Positions 23,300-31,168 of a stretch of 34,297 nt of DNA are shown piece after piece (position 1 is the first letter of the stretch; every line of letters begins with the position of its first letter). The translations under genes and the position numbers were made by a program. Origin of the DNA: Burkholderiaceae bacterium. Lineage in GTDB: Bacteria > Pseudomonadota > Gammaproteobacteria > Burkholderiales > Burkholderiaceae_C. The DNA lies in assembly GCA_030654805.1 (NCBI GenBank), contig JAURWR010000045.1, positions 1 to 34,297 on the forward strand. Reading direction: 5' to 3'. Below the pieces are notes generated by a model, which did not search any database, had not been told where the DNA came from, and saw nothing but the letters and a program-made list of their open reading frames with translations.

Positions 23300-25330
23300 A
23301 TGCGGGCCATGAGTTTCCATCCGTCGCACTGGTCAGCGCCGTGGCGTTATGCCTTGGCGGTCATGATTTTCGTGGCGGCGCTTCTGCTGCGGCTGATGCT
23401 CCTGCCGGTCGAGTCGCCGCGGGTCTTCCTGTTCTTTTACCCAGCGGTCACGTTGACGTTCCTGCTTTGCGGCAGCGGTCCGGGCCGGCTGGCCGTCTTG
23501 CTCAGCACGGTCGTGGGTTACTTCATTTTCGAGCCACCCTTCTGGTCGTTCGGCGTCAACCGGGACGGGGCGGTGGCGGTCGTCGTCTTCGTCTCGGCAT
23601 CGCTTCTGATCGGGTGGATCGTCGCCAGACTTCAGGCGACCTCCCAGCAGCTGAGTACGGCGCTGTCCGAACTCCACGCCAACGAATCGTTCCTCAACCG
23701 CACCGGACGCGTCGCCGGTGTCGGCGGATGGCAGCTCGAACTGGCTGACAGCCGACTCACCTGGTCCGAACAGACGCGCCGCATTCACGAGGTCGGTGCC
23801 GACTTCGTGCCGACGCTGGAATCGGCCGTCGCGTTCTACTCACCCGAAGCGCGTGTCGCCATCTCCGACGCGGTGCGCCTGGGCATCGAGCGCGGTACAG
23901 GCTGGGACCTGGAACTGACGCTGACGACCGCCTCCGGGCGCGAAATCTGGGTGCGTGCCGTCGGTGAGGCGGAGTACGCGAACCAGCAGCCGGTTCGCCT
24001 GATCGGCACGTTTCAGGACATCACCGAGCGCAAGCGTCTTGAGCATCGGCTGGCCGACAGCGAGCGTTTCGTTCGCCAGGTGACCGACAGCCTCCCGGTG
24101 CGCATCGCCTACACCGATCGGGACGGTCGCTACCGATTCGTCAACCTCGCGCATGCACGGCGTTTCGGGCTCGACCAAGACGCCATCATCGGCCGCACCC
24201 GCAGCGAGTTGCCCCTTGGCGCGGCCGCCGCCGTCGTCGCACCCCGCATCGAGGCCGTGCTGCGTGGGGAGCCGCAGCACTTCGAGTTCGACGAACCGAT
24301 CGAAGGCAGCATGCGACGCATCGACAGCCAGCTGATCCCGGATTTCACTGAGCAAGGAGAGGTGCTGGGATTCTTCTCCATCGGCATCGACATCACGGAA
24401 CGCAGTGCGGCCGAAAACGCACTCCGCGACCTGACGGCAACGCTGCGCTCGGTGACGGACGCGATTCCGTCCAGCGTCGCGATCGTCGGTACCGACGCGC
24501 GCTACCGCTTTGCCAACAGGGCCTTCGAGCGGTGGTACGGGGCGCCACGCGAGCAGATCATCGGACGCAGCGTGTCGGAGATCCTGGGCGAGGCGGAGTT
24601 CAAGCGCCGCAAGCCCTGGGTTGAACGTGCGCTGGCCGGCGAGACGGTCGAGTTCGAGCTGGCTCATTCGGGACACGACAGTGCGACGTACGCGTCGATC
24701 AGCTACATCCCCCTGCGGCGCGACACGGGCGAAGTCGATGGATTCGTCGCTGTGACGCAGGACGTGACGCGGCAGCAGGACGAGAAGGATCGTCTGCTGC
24801 AACTGGCGCAGCGCGACCCGCTGACCGGTCTGCTGAACCGGGCCGGCTTTGAGCAGCACCTGGAGCGTGCGGCAAAGACCGACGGCAAAAGCTCGCTCGC
24901 GCTGCTTTACATCGACCTGGATCACTTCAAGCCGGTCAACGACCGGTACGGCCATCCCGCAGGCGACCAGGTGCTTCAGATGTTCGCGCAGCGGCTGGTC
25001 CATCTGGTGCGACCGACCGATGCCGTTGCGCGGCTGGGCGGTGACGAGTTCGCCATCGCGCTGTCGGGCATCCGCGAGGGCGCCACGGCCCAGGCGGTGG
25101 CGGACAAGGTGATCGCGGCAGCGACCGCCCCGTTCCACGTCGGCGAGTGGCAGCTTCAGATCGGAGCCAGCGTCGGCGTCGCGTTCAGAACCGATCCGTC
25201 CACCGGGTGGCGTGAACTCATCGAACGCGCCGACGCTCATCTCCTGCGCGCCAAGGCCGGTGGACGCGGACGCCAGGCGGGAGCTTCGGCTGAGGTTGGC
25301 GACGTCGCTGCATCCAGCGGCGTCGAATGA
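23300..25330 (+). CDS. Membrane-anchored diguanylate cyclase with three PAS domains
   Basis: 676 aa. Residues about 10-105 form a DUF4118-like (KdpD-type) four-helix membrane domain with F-F-Y-P-A-V and G-P-G-R-L-A. Three PAS/PAC domains follow (about 125-250, 255-375, 380-500), each ending in a D-I-T-E-R or D-V-T-R linker, then a GGDEF domain from about 510: D-P-L-T-G-L-L-N-R, D-L-D-H-F-K-x-V-N-D, and an intact G-G-D-E-F at about 580. R-P-T-D five residues before it is a complete product-inhibition site. It should make cyclic di-GMP in response to redox or small ligands. The C-terminal tail is low complexity. An ATG at 23309 is an alternative start. No EAL domain is present. Confidence 0.95.
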   Translation: MRAMSFHPSHWSAPWRYALAVMIFVAALLLRLMLLPVESPRVFLFFYPAVTLTFLLCGSGPGRLAVLLSTVVGYFIFEPPFWSFGVNRDGAVAVVVFVSASLLIGWIVARLQATSQQLSTALSELHANESFLNRTGRVAGVGGWQLELADSRLTWSEQTRRIHEVGADFVPTLESAVAFYSPEARVAISDAVRLGIERGTGWDLELTLTTASGREIWVRAVGEAEYANQQPVRLIGTFQDITERKRLEHRLADSERFVRQVTDSLPVRIAYTDRDGRYRFVNLAHARRFGLDQDAIIGRTRSELPLGAAAAVVAPRIEAVLRGEPQHFEFDEPIEGSMRRIDSQLIPDFTEQGEVLGFFSIGIDITERSAAENALRDLTATLRSVTDAIPSSVAIVGTDARYRFANRAFERWYGAPREQIIGRSVSEILGEAEFKRRKPWVERALAGETVEFELAHSGHDSATYASISYIPLRRDTGEVDGFVAVTQDVTRQQDEKDRLLQLAQRDPLTGLLNRAGFEQHLERAAKTDGKSSLALLYIDLDHFKPVNDRYGHPAGDQVLQMFAQRLVHLVRPTDAVARLGGDEFAIALSGIREGATAQAVADKVIAAATAPFHVGEWQLQIGASVGVAFRTDPSTGWRELIERADAHLLRAKAGGRGRQAGASAEVGDVAASSGVE

Positions 25331-25406
25331 GCGTACTGGGGGTGTGATCCGCCCGCACAGTCGTTGCGCGGGCCGGGCGGCTATTCGGACTTCTTCTCTG
25401 CACACC

Positions 25407-25976
25407 ATGCATCTGGCCTCGACGACCGACAACCGATTGACCGGACCTGCATCGACACGGCCCGGGAAGTGGCTCGTCCGGTGGATGCTGTGCCTTGTGG
25501 CCTGCTGCCTCGCGCTCCAGGGGTTGACTCTGTCTGCCGAACGGGCCCGCGGCCGGGCTCATCACCACCTGGATGCATTCCGGGTCGCCGCACCACCGCC
25601 AAGCGCCGCGCACGCTGCATCGCACCTCGCCGACCTGGACGGTCACCGATACGCGCCGGAGATCGCATCAGATGTCGTCGACGGCCAGTCGCCGCAGGAC
25701 CCATCCGCACACGATCACGACAGCAACCACTCGATCGTTGCCCACCACGATCACGCCCCCGCGACCGATGGCGTCGTGTATGTCGCCGAGGACGGCGGTG
25801 CCTCCGCGCTCAATCCGCACCCGACGCTGGCTCGCAGCGCCCACGACCTCGATGTGCTGATGCCGAGGTTCGACTTTGCGGTCGAAGCCAATGTCGCTCG
25901 ACGCTGGACCGACGGCGACCCGCGCCCGGTCGAGTCCCACGTCAGTGGCCCGCTGGAGCGCCCGCCCCGCGCTTGA
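25407..25976 (+). CDS. His-rich secreted or membrane-anchored protein, likely metal-binding
   Basis: 189 aa, family not recognised. A hydrophobic segment (W-M-L-C-L-V-A-C-C-L-A-L-Q-G-L-T-L-S-A, about residues 29-47) looks like a signal peptide or anchor after a 28-residue basic start. The rest is polar and His/Asp-rich: H-H-H-L-D, then H-D-H-D-S-N-H near residue 115 and H-H-D-H-A. Such clusters usually bind zinc, cobalt, nickel or copper. The start ATG at 25407 was chosen because upstream codons overlap the cyclase gene. It is followed by a 22-bp palindrome and a TonB-dependent receptor gene, so a role in metal uptake is an inference from context. Confidence 0.65.
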   Translation: MHLASTTDNRLTGPASTRPGKWLVRWMLCLVACCLALQGLTLSAERARGRAHHHLDAFRVAAPPPSAAHAASHLADLDGHRYAPEIASDVVDGQSPQDPSAHDHDSNHSIVAHHDHAPATDGVVYVAEDGGASALNPHPTLARSAHDLDVLMPRFDFAVEANVARRWTDGDPRPVESHVSGPLERPPRA

Positions 25977-25980
25977 GGAC

Positions 25981-26002
25981 GAGACAGCACGCGTGCTGTC
26001 TC
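25981..26002. repeat. Perfect 22-bp palindrome between the His-rich protein and the TonB receptor
   Basis: GAGACAGCACG followed immediately by its exact reverse complement. It begins four bases after the stop of the His-rich protein gene. It could be a terminator hairpin (no T run follows), or an operator for a dimeric regulator of the receptor gene. Confidence 0.65.
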
Positions 26003-26042
26003 ACCAGTTTCCTCTGCCGTTTCAGCTGCTCGATGGCCGGGC

Positions 26043-26126
26043 AGCCTGCCGAAATTCAACCGGCAGGCTCTGCACCGCCGCAGTCGCATGGAAGAACCTC
26101 ATCGAATACACGCACAGCCGGCAGGC
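26043..26126 (+). promoter_or_regulatory. Leader with alternative pairing arms upstream of the TonB receptor
   Basis: AGCCTGCCG (26043-26051) is the exact complement of CGGCAGGCT at 26061-26069, giving a 9-bp stem with a 9-base loop. A second copy, CGGCAGGC at 26119-26126, could pair with the same first arm and form a larger structure close to the start codon. I do not recognise a known riboswitch class. Confidence 0.4.
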
Positions 26127-26153
26127 CAAGCGCCGCCGTGCCCGGAGAATCCC

Positions 26154-28250
26154 TTGAAGAAATCAATTCACTGCATCCACCCGCCCGGCGCACTCCGCGC
26201 CATCTCGACGGCCGTTCAAGCCCTGTCGATTGCCAGCGCGGTCACCTGCGCCCCCGCCGTCCGTGCGGGCGGCGAGCAGACGCTCGAAACCGTGGTGATC
26301 ACCGGCAGCACCAGCAGTCCGGTCGGTGTGGCCGATTCGGCCAGCGTCGGCACCGTGACCAAGAAGCAGCTCAACGCGCGCACCGTATACCGCCCGGGCG
26401 AGCTGCTCGAAGCGGCACCCGGCCTGGTCGTCAGCCAGCACAGCGGCGAAGGCAAGGCCAACCAGTTCTACCTGCGCGGCTTCAACCTCGACCACGGCAC
26501 CGACCTGCGCACCACGGTGGACGGCATGCTGGTCAACCAGCGCTCGCACGCGCACGGTCAGGGCTGGACCGATCTGAACTTCCTGATTCCCGAACTGGCG
26601 ACCGGGCTCGAATACAAGAAGGGCCCGTACTTCGCGAGCGAAGGCGACTTCTCGTCGGCGGGTGCGGTCAGCATCAAGTACGCCGACCGGCTGGATCAGG
26701 GGATCGCCTCGGTCGGCTTCGGCGAAAACGGTTTCAGGCGCGTGCTGCTGGCCGACTCGCCGGCCTTCGGCAACGGCCACCTGCTGTATGCGATCGAAGG
26801 GCTGGGCAACGACGGCCCGTTCGAGCAGCCGGACAGGTACCACAAGGTCAACGGCGTGCTGCGCTACAGCGAAGGCGACGCGGCCAACGGCTTCAACCTG
26901 ACCGGCATGCTCTACCGCGCGCACTGGAACGCCACCGATCAGATCCCGCAGCGCGCGGTCAATGCCGGGCTGATCGACCGCTTCGACGCCATCGACCTGA
27001 CCGACGGCGGCTCTGCACATCGCTACAGTCTGTCGAGTGGCTGGCGGCACAGCACCGAGACCACCAACACCCAGTTCAACGCCTACCTGGTGGACACGCG
27101 GCTCGCGCTGTTCTCGAACTTCACCTACAACCTCGACGACGAAGTGCGCGGTGACCAGTTCGCGCAGCCCGATCGGCGCCGCACCGTGGGCGTCAACGCC
27201 AGCCACAGCTGGTATCAACCGGGGCTGGGGCTCGACAGCCAGAACACCATCGGCGCGCAATTCCAGAACGACAACATCTTCAACGGGCTGCTGTCGACGC
27301 AGGCGCGGCGCACCGTATCAACCACGCGGCGAGATCACATCGTCGAAACCAGCCTCGGGCTCTATGCCGAGAATGCGACGCGCTGGCTGCCGTGGTTTCG
27401 CACGGTCGCCGGGGTGCGCGGCGACACCTACCGATTCGACGTGAACAGCGACAACGACGCCAACTCCGACAGCACCACTGCGGGCATCGTGAACCCGAAG
27501 CTGGCGCTGATCTTCGGGCCCTGGAGCCGCACCGAGTTCTACGTCAACGCCGGCAGCGGCTTCCACAGCAACGACGCGCGCGGCGCCAACATCACGGTCG
27601 ATCCGAAGAGCGGTGATCCGGCCGACAAGGTGACACCGCTGGTGCGATCGAAGGGCTATGAAGTCGGCATGCGCACCGAACTGCTGCCGGGCTTGCAGAC
27701 CTCGCTGGCGCTCTACCAGCTCGATTTCAATTCCGAGCTGCTGTTCGTCGGCGACGCCGGCACCACCGAAGCCGGCCGGCCGAGCCGACGCATCGGTTTC
27801 GAGCTGGCCAACTACTACCGTCTGTCGGACTGGCTGACCGTCGATGCCGATGTGGCTTACGCACGTGCCCGCTTCCGGGATGACGACGCATCGGGCCGAC
27901 GCATCCCCGGCTCGGTCGAAGGTGTCGCATCGCTCGCGGTGGCCGTCGACAACATCGGCCCCTGGTTCGGCGCGCTGCAACTGCGCTACTTCGGACCCCG
28001 CCCGCTGCTCGAAGACAACAGCGTGCGCTCGAAGAGCACCGCCAGCCTGAACGGACGCATCGGGTACAAGCTCAGCCCGACGATGAAGATCGAACTCGAG
28101 GGCTACAACCTGACCAACCGCAAGGACTCGGCGATCGACTATTACTACGGCTCGCGCCTGCCTGGCGAAGCGGCTGGCGGCACCGACGATATCCACTTCC
28201 ACCCGCTCGAATCGCGCTCGTTTCGGCTGAGTCTGATCGTCTATTTCTAG
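26154..28250 (+). CDS. TonB-dependent outer-membrane receptor, TTG start
   Basis: 698 aa. A signal peptide (about residues 1-38, ending P-A-V-R-A) precedes a TonB-box-like L-E-T-V-V-I-T-G, the plug domain (L-L-E-A-A-P-G-L-V-V-S-Q-H-S-G..F-Y-L-R-G-F-N-L-D-H-G-T-D; V-D-G-M-L-V-N), and a 22-strand barrel ending in R-S-F-R-L-S-L-I-V-Y-F with terminal Phe. I chose TTG at 26154 because GGAG lies seven bases upstream and a signal peptide begins here; the in-frame ATG at 26088 adds 22 unlikely residues. The ligand is unknown; the His-rich neighbour suggests a metal complex. It is convergent with the patatin gene. Confidence 0.92.
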   Translation: MKKSIHCIHPPGALRAISTAVQALSIASAVTCAPAVRAGGEQTLETVVITGSTSSPVGVADSASVGTVTKKQLNARTVYRPGELLEAAPGLVVSQHSGEGKANQFYLRGFNLDHGTDLRTTVDGMLVNQRSHAHGQGWTDLNFLIPELATGLEYKKGPYFASEGDFSSAGAVSIKYADRLDQGIASVGFGENGFRRVLLADSPAFGNGHLLYAIEGLGNDGPFEQPDRYHKVNGVLRYSEGDAANGFNLTGMLYRAHWNATDQIPQRAVNAGLIDRFDAIDLTDGGSAHRYSLSSGWRHSTETTNTQFNAYLVDTRLALFSNFTYNLDDEVRGDQFAQPDRRRTVGVNASHSWYQPGLGLDSQNTIGAQFQNDNIFNGLLSTQARRTVSTTRRDHIVETSLGLYAENATRWLPWFRTVAGVRGDTYRFDVNSDNDANSDSTTAGIVNPKLALIFGPWSRTEFYVNAGSGFHSNDARGANITVDPKSGDPADKVTPLVRSKGYEVGMRTELLPGLQTSLALYQLDFNSELLFVGDAGTTEAGRPSRRIGFELANYYRLSDWLTVDADVAYARARFRDDDASGRRIPGSVEGVASLAVAVDNIGPWFGALQLRYFGPRPLLEDNSVRSKSTASLNGRIGYKLSPTMKIELEGYNLTNRKDSAIDYYYGSRLPGEAAGGTDDIHFHPLESRSFRLSLIVYF

Positions 28251-28276
28251 CAGGCGTCGCGGATGCGCGGGCTCGG

Positions 28277-29563
28277 CTACAGGCGTGAATCGGCCACCGC
28301 GAACGCCGGATCGATCTCCTCGGAGCGGGAGTAGGCCGCCTGCGGATCGTCCGGGCGGCGCGGCTTCTTGCGGCGGTCCCAGTCGAAGAAGCTGGCGACC
28401 TCGTCACGGCGGATCATCGTGTCGGATTCGCCGAGCGCCATCAGTTCCTGCGTGTACGGTGCCTCGAACAGCAGGTAGCTGGCCAAAGCGGCACCCCGCG
28501 CCTGCTTGCCCTTGCCCGACACACCCACACCGCGCAGCAACGCACGGATCGCGTGCGGCAGGCTGCCGAGATGGCGCGCGGCGATGTCGTCGAGCCGCTG
28601 ACTCGGCGCGATCACCAGCACGTCGATCGGACGCAGGCCGCTGCGCAATCGCGCCTCGGGCGACAGCAGCGACAGCGTCCGGTTGATGCGCTGCAGGCGC
28701 TCGACGTCGACCGCCAAGGCGTCGAGGAAGATGTTCGACAGCGCATGGCCAGCGATCTGCGCGAGGTTCGGGTATTCGTGGCTGCCCGCCCGGCCTTCGA
28801 TGGGCAGCGCGGGCTCGTGCATGCGCCCGGCACCCACCACCAGGATGCGCTCGGCGCCCAGGTGCACCGCTGGCGAGATGGGCGCTGACTGGCGCATCGA
28901 GCCATCGCCGAAGTATTCGCGCCGCCCGTTGAGGCCGAGCGGGATCGCTGGGAACACGAACGGGATCGCCGACGATGCGAGCAGGTGATCGACGGTGATG
29001 GGCTGGCGCACCGCGATGCGCTGCGAGCGGTTCCAGGGCAGCGTGTCCGCCAGCGCGTCGTAGAAGGTCACGTGCAGCCCCGATCCGTAGCCCGACGCGC
29101 TGACCGCCAACGCCTGCAGATGACCGCCTTGCATCATGTCGTTCAGCCGGTGCACCGGCACCAGATCGGCCAGCAGTTCGCGCAACGGGCTGTTGTCGAG
29201 CAGTGACTTCGGGCGTGCGCGTCGCCACTTGGCCAGCACCCAACCGACCGACAGCATCGTCAGCCAGCGCGCGCCGGTGCGGATCACGCCCAGCGAATCG
29301 GCACGGTAGACCTGATCGGCGTGGAAGCCCGCCCAGGTGTCGACCAGCCGGGCGATCGCGCCGTCGATGTCGTCAGAGCGACAGGCCAGTGCCGCTGCAT
29401 TGATCGCGCCGGCGGAGGTGCCTGCAATCACGTCGAACGGATTGCGGGAGACGCCGCAGCAATCGCGACGGATGCGCGACAGCGCCTTCAGCACGCCGAC
29501 CTGGTAGGCGGCACGCGCACCGCCGCCCGTCAGGATCAGGCCGGTGACGGGAGAAGCGTCCAT
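28277..29563 (-). CDS. Patatin-like phospholipase (RssA-type serine hydrolase)
   Basis: 428 aa. The patatin domain has the oxyanion motif G-G-G-A-R-A-A-Y (13-20), the nucleophile Ser50 in G-T-S-A-G, and Asp220 in D-G-S (usually D-G-A/G) as the second member of the Ser-Asp dyad. It should hydrolyse acyl esters of lipids. The C-terminal 120 residues continue with a helical region (L-F-E-A-P-Y-T-Q-E-L-M-A-L-G) and a charged tail, as in the longer bacterial members. There is no signal peptide. Divergent from tldD with a 147-base gap. Confidence 0.93.
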   Translation of the reverse strand: MDASPVTGLILTGGGARAAYQVGVLKALSRIRRDCCGVSRNPFDVIAGTSAGAINAAALACRSDDIDGAIARLVDTWAGFHADQVYRADSLGVIRTGARWLTMLSVGWVLAKWRRARPKSLLDNSPLRELLADLVPVHRLNDMMQGGHLQALAVSASGYGSGLHVTFYDALADTLPWNRSQRIAVRQPITVDHLLASSAIPFVFPAIPLGLNGRREYFGDGSMRQSAPISPAVHLGAERILVVGAGRMHEPALPIEGRAGSHEYPNLAQIAGHALSNIFLDALAVDVERLQRINRTLSLLSPEARLRSGLRPIDVLVIAPSQRLDDIAARHLGSLPHAIRALLRGVGVSGKGKQARGAALASYLLFEAPYTQELMALGESDTMIRRDEVASFFDWDRRKKPRRPDDPQAAYSRSEEIDPAFAVADSRL

Positions 29564-29710
29564 GGTGTCAGTCTGTCATGCCAGCAGAGCGGATGGCAGC
29601 GGATCAATGCGGTGTTCAGGGCGCATTCCCTCGCGGTGAAAGCCCTCTTGCCGTGCCACCCCGACGCCGCTTGTAAAGTGGCTGCCGCCACATCCACCTC
29701 ACACCGTCCC

Positions 29711-31168
29711 ATGCTCGATCGGATCGAAGACAACGCGCGCCGCGCCGCTCCCGCCGTCGACCAATGGGCGGTGAGAGGCGTGGTCGAGTGCTCCGACATG
29801 CTGACCGTGCGGCACCGGGTCGCGCAGGCGCCGATCCGCAGTCGCGACGACGGCGCGATGGTGACGGTGGTCGATGGCGGTGGACTGGGTTACGCCGCCA
29901 CATCGGACACCAGCGAAGCCGGCCTGCGGCGAGCCTTCGGTGAAGCCGCCGCGCTGGCGCGTGCGGTCGCCGGTCACACCGTGTTCGATGCCCGGCATCT
30001 GCCTCGGGTCAGCGCCTGCGGCCGGTATGCCAGCGCGGTCGAGCAACCGGCAGCAACGCTGGGCCTGCGCGAGCGGCTGGCCATGCTGTCCGCAGCCAAT
30101 GACGCCCTGCTGCCCGACGCACGCATCGTCGACTCGATGGCCAGGCTGCACACCGTCGACACCGAGCAGCTTTTCATCACCGGCGACGGCGCGCGCATCG
30201 CGCAGCGCTGGAGCATCGCGATGCCGCATCTGCAAGCCACCGCGCGCGTCGGCCAGGTGGCGCAGACCCGCTCGGCCGCCGGTCAGTACGGCGGGCACTG
30301 CCAGCAGGGCGGGTTGGAGGTGTTGGAGCGCACCGGCTTCCACCACGACGGCGCGCGGGTGGCGCAGGAAGCGATCGAGCTGGCAGGCGCAGCGCCCTGC
30401 CCCAGCGGCACGATGGACCTGATCCTGATGCCCGACCAGATGATGTTGCAGATCCACGAATCGATCGGCCACCCGCTGGAACTCGACCGCATCCTCGGCG
30501 ACGAGCGCTCGATGGCGGGCACCAGCTTCGTCACGCTGGACATGTTCGGCCGCTACCGCTACGGCAGCGAGCTGCTGAACGTGACCTGCGACCCGCAACG
30601 CGCCGGCGAGCTGGCCTGCTTTGCATTCGACGACGATGGCATGGCCGCCGAACCGGCGCACATCATCCGCGCCGGGCTGCTGCTGCGTCCGCTGGGCGGC
30701 GCGCTGTCGCTGATGCGAGCGCAAGCGCAGCGGGCCGACATCGAAGGCGTGGCGACGACCCGCGCGTGCAGCTGGAACCGGCCACCGATCGACCGCATGA
30801 GCAACCTGAATGTCGAGCCGGGCGATTCGACGCTGGCCGGGATGATCGAGGGCATCGAGCTCGGCGTGCTGATGCGCACCAACCAGTCGTGGAGCATCGA
30901 CGACTCGCGCAACAAGTTCCAGTTCGGCTGCGAGCACGGCCAGATGATCCGCCACGGGAGCCTCGCCGAGGTGGTGCGCAACCCGAACTACCGAGGCATC
31001 AGCGCGACCTTCTGGCGTTCGCTGGCGCGGGTCGGCAACGCCGCCACCGTCCAGGTGCTGGGCACGCCCAACTGCGGCAAGGGCGACCCATCGCAGGTGA
31101 TCCGCGTCGGGCACGCGTCGCCCGCCTGCCAGTTCAGCCGTGTCGCGGTGTTCGGGGGCGCGGCATGA
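29711..31168 (+). CDS. TldD/PmbA family metalloprotease, TldD-like subunit
   Basis: 485 aa. TldD and TldE (PmbA) form a heterodimeric zinc protease that trims unfolded or modified peptides, such as microcin B17. The catalytic H-E-S-I-G-H (H-E-x-x-x-H, His249 to His254) is present, followed by H-P-L-E-L-D-R-I-L-G-D-E and a C-terminal region with the conserved Cys in C-G-K-G-D-P. This active-site motif marks it as the catalytic TldD-type subunit. The ATG at 29711 begins the family-like N-terminus; the open frame upstream reads through the divergent gene. The stop codon overlaps an in-frame ATG of the next gene (ATGA). It belongs to the sub-branch common outside enterobacteria, not the classic tldD. 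Confidence 0.9.
   Translation: MLDRIEDNARRAAPAVDQWAVRGVVECSDMLTVRHRVAQAPIRSRDDGAMVTVVDGGGLGYAATSDTSEAGLRRAFGEAAALARAVAGHTVFDARHLPRVSACGRYASAVEQPAATLGLRERLAMLSAANDALLPDARIVDSMARLHTVDTEQLFITGDGARIAQRWSIAMPHLQATARVGQVAQTRSAAGQYGGHCQQGGLEVLERTGFHHDGARVAQEAIELAGAAPCPSGTMDLILMPDQMMLQIHESIGHPLELDRILGDERSMAGTSFVTLDMFGRYRYGSELLNVTCDPQRAGELACFAFDDDGMAAEPAHIIRAGLLLRPLGGALSLMRAQAQRADIEGVATTRACSWNRPPIDRMSNLNVEPGDSTLAGMIEGIELGVLMRTNQSWSIDDSRNKFQFGCEHGQMIRHGSLAEVVRNPNYRGISATFWRSLARVGNAATVQVLGTPNCGKGDPSQVIRVGHASPACQFSRVAVFGGAA

Noticed and set aside
26003-26153. Cobalamin riboswitch ahead of the TonB receptor
   Set aside because: Leaders of vitamin B12 receptors carry a conserved box (GCCACTG-like); none is present. 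The pairing arms seen are unrelated to it.
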